Below are positions 53,641 to 61,659 of a DNA stretch of 64,000 nt, one piece after another. Made by a program: the position numbers and the translations under genes. The notes below the pieces were generated by a model that was given only the letters and a program-made list of their open reading frames with translations, made no database searches and was not told the origin of the DNA. The stretch spans positions 164,273 to 228,272 of the forward strand of contig NZ_BMTU01000012.1 in assembly GCF_014649835.1 (NCBI RefSeq), written 5' to 3'. Source of the DNA: Streptomyces pilosus. Lineage in GTDB: Bacteria > Actinomycetota > Actinomycetes > Streptomycetales > Streptomycetaceae. Each line of letters starts with the position of its first letter. Within the stretch, counting starts at the first letter, position 1.

Positions 53641-53787
53641 GCACCCGACCTTACGAGGTCCAAGCCCGCGAGTGCGACCGGCCCGCCTGTGTCACCCACC
53701 GGAGTGGGCGCACCTCAGGGACGCGGAGAACCGCGCGGACGGCCACGAACGGCCCGCCGACGCCACGACACCATCCCTCCGGGACCG

Positions 53788-54693
53788 CTAGTGCGGCGCG
53801 CCCCGCCACCCCGACACCGGCAGAGCGAATTTCGCGACCAGCCGGTCGGTGAACGAGGCGTGGTGCAAGCGGGCCAGCCGCACCGGCACGGCGCCCCTCC
53901 GCACCTCCACCCGCGCCCCGACCGGCAGCTCCACGGTCCGCCGCCCGTCGCACCAGAGCACCCCCGGAGGGACGTGCGGCAGCATCTCCACCGCCAGCAC
54001 CGAGTCCGGCGAGGTCACCAGCGGCTTCGCGAACAGCGCGTGGGCGCTGATCGGCACCATCAGCAGCGCCTCGACCTCCGGCCACACCACGGGCCCGCCC
54101 GCGGAGAACGCGTACGCGGTGGATCCGGTCGGGGTGGCGCAGACGATCCCGTCACAGCCGAACCCGGTCACCGGCCGCCCGTCGATCTCCAGCACGACCT
54201 CCAGCATCCGCTCGGCGGACACCTTCTGCACGGCCGCCTCGTTCAGCGCCCAGTCGGTGTGCACGATGTCGCCGTTGCGGTGCACGACCACGTCGACGGT
54301 CATCCGCTCCTCGACCTCGTAGGCCCGGTTCACCACCCGGTCGACGACCTTGTCGAGGTCGTCCCGCTCGGCCTCGGCGAGGAAGCCGACCCGACCGAGG
54401 TTGACGCCCAGCATGGGCACCCCGGAGGCACGGGCGAACTCGGCGCCGCGCAGCAGCGTGCCGTCGCCGCCCAGCACGATCAGCAGCTCACAGTCGTCCA
54501 GGCACTCCGGGGTGCCCTCCTTGACGGTCTCCACGTCCTCCGGCAGCGGCAGGTCGCGGGCCTCGTCCTCCAGGACCCGCACCTGCAGGCCGGAGCGCAG
54601 CAGGCCCCTGACCACGAGCTCGGCGCTGCGGATGGCCGCGGGCCGTCCGGTGTGCGCCAGCAGGAAAACAGTACGAGCTCGGTTCTGGGTCAA
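53788..54693 (-). CDS. nadK: NAD kinase
   Basis: 301 residues. The GGDGTLL motif (LIVLGGDGTLLRGAEFA) near residue 70 and the nucleotide-binding VCATPTGSTAYAFSAGGPVV mark NAD kinase, which makes NADP. TTG at 54693 overlaps the tlyA stop as TTGA, so translation is coupled. A 147-bp gap separates it from recN downstream. Confidence 0.95.
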   Translation of the reverse strand: MTQNRARTVFLLAHTGRPAAIRSAELVVRGLLRSGLQVRVLEDEARDLPLPEDVETVKEGTPECLDDCELLIVLGGDGTLLRGAEFARASGVPMLGVNLGRVGFLAEAERDDLDKVVDRVVNRAYEVEERMTVDVVVHRNGDIVHTDWALNEAAVQKVSAERMLEVVLEIDGRPVTGFGCDGIVCATPTGSTAYAFSAGGPVVWPEVEALLMVPISAHALFAKPLVTSPDSVLAVEMLPHVPPGVLWCDGRRTVELPVGARVEVRRGAVPVRLARLHHASFTDRLVAKFALPVSGWRGAPH

Positions 54694-55505
54694 CTCGGCC
54701 CCTCCGCCACAGCACGGTCAACATCGGCCGGGTCCAGTTCCGGAGCGCCGGCCCGCAGCCACAGAAAGTATTCGACATTCCCGGACGGGCCGGGCAGCGG
54801 ACTCGCCGTCACGCCCCGCGCCCCCAGTCCCAGCTCCCAGGCCCGCTCGGCCACGCCCCGCACGGCCTCGGCCCGCAGCTGCGGGCTGCGCACGACCCCG
54901 CCGCTGCCGAGCCGCTCCTTGCCCACCTCGAACTGCGGTTTCACCATCATCACCAGGTCGGCGTCCGGCTTCACGCACCGCTTCAGGGCGGGCAGTACCA
55001 GCCCGAGCGGAATGAAGGACAGATCCCCCACGACAAGATCCACAGGCTCCCCATCGATGACCTCGAGCGTCAACTCCCGTACGTTCGTACGGTCCTTGAC
55101 GGTGACGCGTTCATCGTTGCGGAGAGACCAGGCGAGTTGTCCGTATCCGACGTCCACGGCGACCACGTGCGCGGCCCCGGCCCGCAGCAGCACGTCGGTG
55201 AAACCGCCGGTGGAGGCGCCGGCGTCGAGCGCCCGCCGTCCCCCGACGACCAGCCCGCGGGGCACGAACGCCTCCAGGGCGCCGGCCAGCTTGTGGCCGC
55301 CGCGCGAGACGTAGTCCGGGTCGCCGCTGTCCTCGGCGACGACGATCGCGGCGGCGGTCTCGACCTGCGTGGCGGGTTTGGTCGCGACCGTCCTGCCGAC
55401 GCTGACCCGCCCGGCGGCGATCAGCTGGCTGGCGTGCTCGCGTGAGCGTGCGAGCTTACGGCGGACCAGCTCCGCGTCGAGACGGCGGCGTGCGACTCCT
55501 GCCAC
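54690..55505 (-). CDS. tlyA: TlyA rRNA 2'-O-methyltransferase
   Basis: 271 residues. An S4 domain (RRRLDAELVRRKLARSREHASQLIAAGRVSVGRT, cited by LDAELVRRKLARSR) precedes an FtsJ-like methyltransferase with ALDAGASTGGFTDVLL (SAM) and MMVKPQFEVG. TlyA methylates C1409 of 16S and C1920 of 23S rRNA; its loss gives capreomycin resistance in mycobacteria. The GTG at 55505 starts the S4 domain. Coupled to nadK. Confidence 0.95.
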   Translation of the reverse strand: MAGVARRRLDAELVRRKLARSREHASQLIAAGRVSVGRTVATKPATQVETAAAIVVAEDSGDPDYVSRGGHKLAGALEAFVPRGLVVGGRRALDAGASTGGFTDVLLRAGAAHVVAVDVGYGQLAWSLRNDERVTVKDRTNVRELTLEVIDGEPVDLVVGDLSFIPLGLVLPALKRCVKPDADLVMMVKPQFEVGKERLGSGGVVRSPQLRAEAVRGVAERAWELGLGARGVTASPLPGPSGNVEYFLWLRAGAPELDPADVDRAVAEGPS

Positions 55506-55512
55506 GGTGGGT

Positions 55513-55809
55513 TCAGCTCCTGTGTGCGTGTTCCGGCGGGGGCCCCGGGCGGGCGTCGAGCGCGGTGAGCGCGTCGCGCAGTCCCCGGTGTACATCCTCG
55601 TACACCTCGAGATGGCCGTCGGTGGCGAGGTGGTCGGCGTCGGCCAGCCGCTCCACGTGCGCGTCGACCTCCGGGTGGCCGGTGGGGGTGCGCGGCACGT
55701 CCAGGGGAGCGGGCGGGGCGGGGGCGTCGTCGGGCGCCCGCGGCCCGGTGTGCTCCGGCTCCCCGGTGTCCGGCTGCGGGGTCCCGACCCCGGGCGCTGC
55801 GTCGTTCAT
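55513..55809 (-). CDS. Small hypothetical protein upstream of tlyA
   Basis: 98 residues. A disordered Pro/Asp-rich start is followed by a helical stretch (DAHVERLADADHLATDGHLEVYEDVHRGLRDALTALD, cited by HVERLADADHLA and YEDVHRGLRDAL). A short helical protein of this kind sits before tlyA in many actinobacteria. Its stop is 7 bp before the tlyA start, and GGAGC around the stop can serve as the tlyA ribosome-binding site. Function unknown. Confidence 0.7.
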   Translation of the reverse strand: MNDAAPGVGTPQPDTGEPEHTGPRAPDDAPAPPAPLDVPRTPTGHPEVDAHVERLADADHLATDGHLEVYEDVHRGLRDALTALDARPGPPPEHAHRS

Positions 55810-55851
55810 GCCCCGACGCTACCGCGTACGGCTGCGGTACCGTCGTCCGCG

Positions 55852-56199
55852 ATGGCCACGATCGAGGAGTGCCGTGCCGCACTCGACAAGCTTTCGGACA
55901 GCATGCGCGGCGCCGAGGGGAACGTCCGCGCGGCCGCGGCGATGGACCGTTCGGTGAGCTGCCACATCACCGACCTGGACGTCACCTTCGCCGGCCGGCT
56001 CGAGGACGGCCGGATCCACGTGCACGACACGTTCGCCGGGGCGCCGCGCGAGAGGGCGCAGATACGGCTCGCGATGACGGGCGACGACCTGGTGGCGCTG
56101 GTCGACGGCGAGCTGCACTTCGCCCGGGCGTGGGGGGCGGGCCGGGTCCGGCTGGAGGCGGGACTGCGTGACCTGTTCCACCTCAGGAAGCTCCTGTAG
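55852..56199 (+). CDS. SCP2-like sterol-carrier domain protein
   Basis: 115 residues. MDRSVSCHITDLDVTFAGRLEDGRI, AQIRLAMTGDDLVALVDGELHFARAWGAGRVRLEAGLRDLFHLRKLL (cited by TGDDLVALVDGELHFARAWGAG) match the single SCP2 fold, which binds hydrophobic ligands. The ligand is unknown. It is divergent from the small gene before tlyA, and its 3' end overlaps the ABC ATPase gene by 17 bp. Confidence 0.82.
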   Translation: MATIEECRAALDKLSDSMRGAEGNVRAAAAMDRSVSCHITDLDVTFAGRLEDGRIHVHDTFAGAPRERAQIRLAMTGDDLVALVDGELHFARAWGAGRVRLEAGLRDLFHLRKLL

Positions 56200-57064
56200 C
56201 TGCGACCTTCTGCGCCGTGTGCCGCGTGCGTGCCGTGCGGGCCGCCGGCACCACCAGCGGGGTACCGGTCTCGGGGTCGTCGATGACCTGGCAGCGCAGT
56301 CCGAAGACCTCTTCCACCAGTCCCGCGGTGACGATGTCGTTCGGTGCGCCCTGGGCGATGACCTTCCCCCCGCGCAGGGCGATGAGGTGGGTGGCGTAGC
56401 GGGCGGCGTGATTGAGGTCGTGCAGGACGGCGACGAGGGTGCGCCCGTGTTCCTCGTGCAGGTCGGCACAGAGGTCGAGGACGTCGATCTGGTGCTGGAT
56501 GTCCAGGAAGGTGGTGGGCTCGTCGAGCAGCAGCAGCGGTGTCTGCTGGGCGAGGGCCATGGCGATCCACACGCGCTGGCGCTGGCCGCCGGAGAGTTCG
56601 TCGACGTAGCGTTCGGCCAGCTCGGCGACGCCGGTGCGGGCCATGGACTCCTGGACGACGCGTTCGTCCTCGGCGGACCACTGGCGCAGCAGGCCCTGGT
56701 GCGGGTAGCGGCCGCGGCCGACCAGGTCGCCGACCGTGATGCCGTCGGGGGCGATCGACGACTGGGGCAGCAGGCCCAGGGTGCGGGCGACCTTCTTGGC
56801 GGGCAGCGACTGGATGACCTGCCCGTCGAGCAGCACCCGCCCCTCGTTCGGCTTCAGCATCCTCGACAGGGCGCGCAGCAGGGTGGACTTGCCGCAGGCG
56901 TTGGGGCCGACGATCACGGTGAAGGAGTTGTCCGGTATCTCCACCGACAGCTGTTCGGCGATGACCCGCTGGTCGTAGGCCAGGGTGACGTTCTCTGCGG
57001 ACAGTCGGTTCACGGTGCTCCTTCGGTGGTTCGTCCCGCTGCCGCGGGTGCTGCCGTCGCTCAT
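56183..57064 (-). CDS. Siderophore ABC transporter ATP-binding protein (FecE/FepC type)
   Basis: 293 residues. Walker A GPNACGKST, signature LSGGQRQRVWIAMALAQ and Walker B LLLLDEPT with the H-loop VAVLHDLNHAARY. The family powers uptake of ferric siderophores or haem. The ATG at 57064 overlaps the permease stop (ATGA). Third gene of a three-gene operon under an iron box. Confidence 0.92.
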   Translation of the reverse strand: MSDGSTRGSGTNHRRSTVNRLSAENVTLAYDQRVIAEQLSVEIPDNSFTVIVGPNACGKSTLLRALSRMLKPNEGRVLLDGQVIQSLPAKKVARTLGLLPQSSIAPDGITVGDLVGRGRYPHQGLLRQWSAEDERVVQESMARTGVAELAERYVDELSGGQRQRVWIAMALAQQTPLLLLDEPTTFLDIQHQIDVLDLCADLHEEHGRTLVAVLHDLNHAARYATHLIALRGGKVIAQGAPNDIVTAGLVEEVFGLRCQVIDDPETGTPLVVPAARTARTRHTAQKVAATGAS

Positions 57065-58098
57065 ATCCGGCCCGCCCTGCGCTCGGTGACCAGGAGCCAC
57101 AGCAGGTAGACGCCGCCGAGCACGCCCGTGACGACGCCCACGGGCAGCTGGTCGGCGCCGAAGGCCCGCTGCGAGACCCAGTCGGCGCTGACCAGGAGGG
57201 CCGCGCCCATGCACAGCGACGCGACCAGGTTCGGGCCCGGCGAGCGGGTCAGCCGCCGGGCGAGCTGCGGTGCGGTGAGCGCGACGAAGCTGACCGGCCC
57301 GGCGGCGGCGGTGGCGGACGCGGTGAGCAGCACGGCCGACAGCATCAGCACCAGCCGTACGCGCTCCACGCGCACGCCGAGGGCGTAGGAGACGTCGTCG
57401 CCCATCTCCATCATCTTCAGCCCGCGGGAGTTGGCGAGGACCAGCGGTAGGAGCACGGCGCACAGGGCGAGCAGCGGCCACACCTGGTCCCAGTCGCGGC
57501 CGTCGAGGGAACCGGTCATCCACACGACGGCGCGGGCGGCGTCGACGATGTCGGACTTGGTGAGCAGGTAGCCGTTGACCGCGGTGACGATCGCGGAGAC
57601 GCCGATGCCGACCAGGACCAGCCGGTAGCCGTGCACGCCCCGCTTCCAGGCGAGGACGTAGATGGCGAACCCGGTCACCAGTCCGCCGGCGAGCGCGCCG
57701 AGGGCGACCTCGTTGGCGCTGCCGGAGAACAGCACGATCACCGTGAGGGCGCCGGCCGTCGCGCCCTGGCCGAGGCCGAGCACGTCGGGGCTGCCCAGCG
57801 GGTTGCGGGAGATGGCCTGGAACAGGGCGCCCCCCAGGCCGAGGGAGGCTCCGACCAGCAGCCCGACCAGCACCCGCGGCAGCCGCAGTTCGTTGACGAT
57901 GAACTCCTGCCCGGCGTCGCCCTCGCCGAGAAGGGTCCTGATCACGTCGGCGGCGGGGATGGGGAAGTCGCCGGTGCCGATCAGCACGACGCTCGCGGTG
58001 AGCGCCACGGCCAGCAGCAGGACGGTGACGGCGAAGGCACGCACGTCCAGCCGGACCGACAGGCCGCCGGGGGTCCGCACCGCGCGGTTGGTCTTCAC
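57061..58098 (-). CDS. Siderophore ABC permease, second subunit
   Basis: 345 residues of the FecCD fold: about ten helices, with RLPRVLVGLLVGASLGLGGALFQAISRNPLGSPDVLG (cited by RLPRVLVGLLVGASLG and RNPLGSPDVLG) and the cytoplasmic GPVSFVALTAPQLARRL coupling loop. GTG 58098 overlaps the first permease stop as GTGA. It pairs with the first permease to form the channel. Confidence 0.92.
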   Translation of the reverse strand: MKTNRAVRTPGGLSVRLDVRAFAVTVLLLAVALTASVVLIGTGDFPIPAADVIRTLLGEGDAGQEFIVNELRLPRVLVGLLVGASLGLGGALFQAISRNPLGSPDVLGLGQGATAGALTVIVLFSGSANEVALGALAGGLVTGFAIYVLAWKRGVHGYRLVLVGIGVSAIVTAVNGYLLTKSDIVDAARAVVWMTGSLDGRDWDQVWPLLALCAVLLPLVLANSRGLKMMEMGDDVSYALGVRVERVRLVLMLSAVLLTASATAAAGPVSFVALTAPQLARRLTRSPGPNLVASLCMGAALLVSADWVSQRAFGADQLPVGVVTGVLGGVYLLWLLVTERRAGRI

Positions 58099-59138
58099 AG
58101 CTGGGCCGTCCTCCGCCGTCGTACGAGAAAGATGAAGACCGGCCCGCCGAGGATCGCGGTGACGATGCCGACCTGGAGCTCGGCGGGCCGGGCCACGATC
58201 CGGCCGAGGACGTCGGCGCCGAGCAGCAGCACGGGCGACAGGATCGCCGCGTACGGCAGGATCCAGCGCAGGTCGGGGCCGGTGAAGGAACGCACCACGT
58301 GCGGCACCATCAGGCCGACGAACATGATCGGCCCGCAGGCGGCGGTAGCAGCCCCGCACAGCACGGTCGCGGCCAGCATGGACAGCGCCCGGGTGCGGTT
58401 GAGGTCGGCGCCGAGGGCCTTGGCGGTGTCGTCGCCCATGGCCATGGCGTTCAGCGGCCGGGCGAGCGCCAGCGCGAGCAGCGAACCGGCCAGCAGGAAC
58501 GGGACCACCTGCTTGATGGCCTCGTCGCTCCCGGAGGCCAGGGAGCCCACCGTCCAGAACCGCATCCGGCCGAGCGCCGCCTCGTCCAGGATCATGATGG
58601 CCTGGAGGTAGCCGAACAGGGCCGCGCTGATGGCCGTGCCGGCGAGCACGAGCCGCACCGGCGTCGCGCCCCTGCTGCCGCCGAGGAACCACACCAGCGC
58701 GCCGACCGCCGCGGCACCGAAGAACGCGAACCACACGTACCCGGACAGGGAGGTGACGCCGAAGAAGGTGATGGCGGTGACCACGGCCGCGGACGCGCCC
58801 GCGTTGATGCCGAGCAGTCCGGGGTCCGCCAGCGGATTGCGGGTCAGTGCCTGGAGCACCGCACCCGCCAGACCGAGCGCGGCGCCGGCCAGCAGCCCCA
58901 GGACGGTACGGGACAGCCGGTCCGCCACGACGACGTCGCCGAAGGTGCCCGACGCGTGGAACAGGCCGTGCCACACCTGCTCCAGGGTCAGCTCCTTCGC
59001 CCCGACCGCGATGCTCGCCAGGGCGACGAGCGCCAGGATCACGACGGAGACGAGCAGCCCGGCGACGCGTATCGCCCGGCGGTTCGGTGGCGCGGGGGCG
59101 GTCTCCGCGCGCTGTTCGGTGGGACTCTCGACCAACAC
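58095..59138 (-). CDS. Siderophore ABC permease, first subunit
   Basis: 347 residues, FecCD family: VLGLLAGAALGLAGAVLQALTRNPLADPGLLGINAGAS, ALGADLNRTR and GPIMFVGLMVPHVVRSF. The GTG at 59138 lies only 4 bp from the iron box, without a ribosome-binding site, so the mRNA may be leaderless. First gene of the operon; no substrate-binding protein gene is seen in the window. Confidence 0.92.
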   Translation of the reverse strand: MLVESPTEQRAETAPAPPNRRAIRVAGLLVSVVILALVALASIAVGAKELTLEQVWHGLFHASGTFGDVVVADRLSRTVLGLLAGAALGLAGAVLQALTRNPLADPGLLGINAGASAAVVTAITFFGVTSLSGYVWFAFFGAAAVGALVWFLGGSRGATPVRLVLAGTAISAALFGYLQAIMILDEAALGRMRFWTVGSLASGSDEAIKQVVPFLLAGSLLALALARPLNAMAMGDDTAKALGADLNRTRALSMLAATVLCGAATAACGPIMFVGLMVPHVVRSFTGPDLRWILPYAAILSPVLLLGADVLGRIVARPAELQVGIVTAILGGPVFIFLVRRRRTAQL

Positions 59139-59142
59139 CCGG

Positions 59143-59161
59143 TTAGGTTAGCCTACCCTGG
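59143..59161 (-). promoter_or_regulatory. Iron box (DmdR1/IdeR type)
   Basis: TTAGGTTAGCCTACCCTGG matches the 19-bp actinobacterial iron-box consensus at about 15 positions; the left half is perfect. It directly precedes the ABC operon start, so DmdR1 with iron should block transcription. Confidence 0.8.
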
Positions 59162-59209
59162 CATGGGATCACGATCCGTGGGCGTCATCTCCCAGGTGAC
59201 GCAGGGGTT

Positions 59210-60238
59210 TCACAGTCCCAGCCTGGCCAGTGCCTTCCGGCCGTCCAGCTCGCACACCCCGGCACCGGCGTCCGTCCACGCCGCCGCGCACAGCGCCCGC
59301 AGCCCGTCCAGTGCCGCACCCTCACCGTCGAGGTCCAGCTCCGCGGCCGCGGCGGTCGCCGTCCAGCCACCGCACCGGAACCCGTCGCCGGCCGGGGTGA
59401 CCTCCGGCTGCCCGGTGAGCATCCCGCGCAGGTCGCCGTCGACGTACGTCGGCCGGTGCCGCGGCGGCGCGGCGAGCAGCAGCGCCCCGTCCGTCACCCC
59501 GGTGAGCACCAGCAGCGAGTCCACCTCGCCGTTGAACGCCCCCTCGATGTCCGTGTCCAGCCGGTCCCCCACCACCAGGGGCCGCTCCGCACCGGTCCGC
59601 AGGATGGTCTCCCGGTGCATCGGCGGCAGCGGCTTGCCCGCGATCTGCGGTTCGGCGCCGGTGGCGATGCGGACGACCTCCACCGCCGCGCCGTTGCCCG
59701 GGGCGATGCCGCGCCCGCTGGGAATGGTCAGGTCGGTGTTGGACGCGAACCAGGGCAGTCCGCGCGCGACGGCGTACGACGCCTCCGCGAACCGGCCCCA
59801 CGGCAGCTCGGGCCCGCCGTACCCCTGCACGACGGCCACCGGGTCGTCGTCCGCCGACTCCACGGGCACCAGCCCGCGTTCGCGCAGCGCCACCCGCAGT
59901 CCCTCGCCCCCGACCACCAGCACCCGGGAGCCCTGCGGCACCTGCTCGCTGATCAGCCGCGCCACCGCCTGGGCGGAGGTGATGACGTCGCCGGCCTCCG
60001 CCGGTATCCCCAGCTCGGTCAGGTGCGCCGCCACGGCGTCAGGGGTGCGCAGGGCGTTGTTGGTCACGTAGGCGAGGCGCATGCCGCCGTCGCGGGCCGT
60101 GGCGAGCGACTCGACCGCGTGGACGATCGCGGTCCCGCCCGCGTAGACCACACCGTCGAGGTCGAGCAGCGCCGTGTCGTACGCCTCGTTCAGGGCCTGC
60201 CCACTGCTCGCGGGCCTCGTCCTGACGCTCCGGCTCAT
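59210..60238 (-). CDS. HAD-superfamily hydrolase, class IIA
   Basis: 342 residues. Motif I ALLDLDGVVYAGG (near residue 25), motif II LAYVTNNA, the cap domain, motif III around AGKPLPPMHRETI and motif IV VVGDRLDTDIEGAFNGEVDSLLVLTGVT (cited by VVGDRLDTDIEGA). It resembles p-nitrophenyl phosphatase-like sugar or glycerol-phosphate phosphatases; substrate unknown. ATG 60238 has GAGGAGCG nine bases upstream. Confidence 0.88.
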   Translation of the reverse strand: MSRSVRTRPASSGQALNEAYDTALLDLDGVVYAGGTAIVHAVESLATARDGGMRLAYVTNNALRTPDAVAAHLTELGIPAEAGDVITSAQAVARLISEQVPQGSRVLVVGGEGLRVALRERGLVPVESADDDPVAVVQGYGGPELPWGRFAEASYAVARGLPWFASNTDLTIPSGRGIAPGNGAAVEVVRIATGAEPQIAGKPLPPMHRETILRTGAERPLVVGDRLDTDIEGAFNGEVDSLLVLTGVTDGALLLAAPPRHRPTYVDGDLRGMLTGQPEVTPAGDGFRCGGWTATAAAAELDLDGEGAALDGLRALCAAAWTDAGAGVCELDGRKALARLGL

Positions 60239-60310
60239 TCCGCATCGCTCCTCGTTCGACGGCTTTCCCCCGATCATCCCCCATGCCACCGACACCCGTA
60301 CGATGCCGGG

Positions 60311-61600
60311 ATGAACACTGCAGGTCACTCGAAGGCAAGGACGCCCCGGGGCCTGGAACTCACCCCGTTCCGAGGCCTTCGTTACGACCCCGACCGGGTC
60401 GGCAGCCTGGCCGCCGTGACATCCCCGCCGTACGACGTCGTGGTCCGCCCCGACGGCCTGCACCATCTCCAGTCCGCCGACCCGTACAACATCGTCCGGC
60501 TGATTCTTCCCGAAGCCGCCACGCCCGTGGCCCGCAACGCCCAGGCGGCCGAGACGCTGCGCCGCTGGCGTGCCGAGGGCGTCCTCACCGCCGACCCCGC
60601 CCCCGGCCTGTACGTCTACGAACAGCGTGACGGGGACGGCATGGTGCAGCGCGGCATCATCGGCCTGCTGCGGGTGTCCGACCCCGGCGAGCAGCTCGTG
60701 CTGCCGCACGAGGACGTCATGCCGCACATCGTCGCCGACCGCGCCGACCTCATGCGGGCCACGTCCGCCAACCTGGAACCGCTGCTGCTCACCTACCGCG
60801 GCGACGGCACGGCGACCGCCACGGCCGAACTCATCGAACGCACCGCCGGGCAGCGGCCCGTGCTGGCGACCACCACGGAGGACGGTTTCCACCACCGCCT
60901 GTGGTCCGTCACCGATCCCGCCGACCTGACGGCGGTCCGGGAGGAACTCGCCGGACACCAGGCGCTCATCGCCGACGGCCACCACCGCTGGGCGACCTAC
61001 CGGCGCCTGCGCGCCGAGCACGCCTCCCCCGGTCCCTGGGACCACGGCCTGGTGCTTCTCGTCGACACGGCCCGCTACCCGCTGCGGGTCCGTGCCATCC
61101 ACCGTCTGCTGCACGACCTGCCGGTCCCGGACGCCGTGGCGGCGCTCGACGGCCGCTTCCGCGTCCGGCGTCTCGACGTGCCGCTGTCCGGGGCGATGGA
61201 CGCCCTGGCCGAGGCGGCCCGGGAGGGCAATGCCTTCCTCCTCGCCGGTGACGGTTCCTTCCACCTCGTGGACCGGCCGGATCCGGCACTGCTGGCCCGC
61301 ACGGTCCCGGCTGACCGCCCGGTGGCCTGGCGCACCCTGGACGCCACGGTCCTGCACGCGACGCTCCTCGACCACGTCTGGCGCGTCCCCGACTCCCCCG
61401 CGCACATCGCGTACATCCACGACACGGCGGCGACGGTCGAGAAGGCGGAACGGGACGGCGGCACGGCGGTGCTGATGCATCCGGTGCACGAGGACGTCGT
61501 CCGCGAGCTGGCCCGGCAGGGTGTCACGATGCCGCGCAAGTCGACGTCGTTCGGTCCCAAGCCGGCGTCGGGTCTGGTGCTGCGGGCGCTCGACCTGTGA
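60311..61600 (+). CDS. DUF1015 family protein
   Basis: 429 residues. LTPFRGLRYDPDRVGSLAAVTSPPYDVV at the start, DPYNIVRLILPE, and the C-terminal IADGHHRWATYRRLR motif are the signature of DUF1015 (SpoIIIJ-like 'HHRW' family), of unknown function and near-universal in actinobacteria. It is divergent from the HAD gene. Confidence 0.85.
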   Translation: MNTAGHSKARTPRGLELTPFRGLRYDPDRVGSLAAVTSPPYDVVVRPDGLHHLQSADPYNIVRLILPEAATPVARNAQAAETLRRWRAEGVLTADPAPGLYVYEQRDGDGMVQRGIIGLLRVSDPGEQLVLPHEDVMPHIVADRADLMRATSANLEPLLLTYRGDGTATATAELIERTAGQRPVLATTTEDGFHHRLWSVTDPADLTAVREELAGHQALIADGHHRWATYRRLRAEHASPGPWDHGLVLLVDTARYPLRVRAIHRLLHDLPVPDAVAALDGRFRVRRLDVPLSGAMDALAEAAREGNAFLLAGDGSFHLVDRPDPALLARTVPADRPVAWRTLDATVLHATLLDHVWRVPDSPAHIAYIHDTAATVEKAERDGGTAVLMHPVHEDVVRELARQGVTMPRKSTSFGPKPASGLVLRALDL

Positions 61601-61637
61601 CGAAGGGGCGGGCCTCCCGGTGAGGCCCGCCCCTTCG
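61601..61637. terminator. Bidirectional terminator DUF1015 / TPR gene
   Basis: A 16-bp perfect stem (61601-61616 with 61622-61637) and a 5-base loop lie between convergent genes. Confidence 0.88.
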
Positions 61638-61659
61638 TCGTCGATCGGTGTCGCGGACG

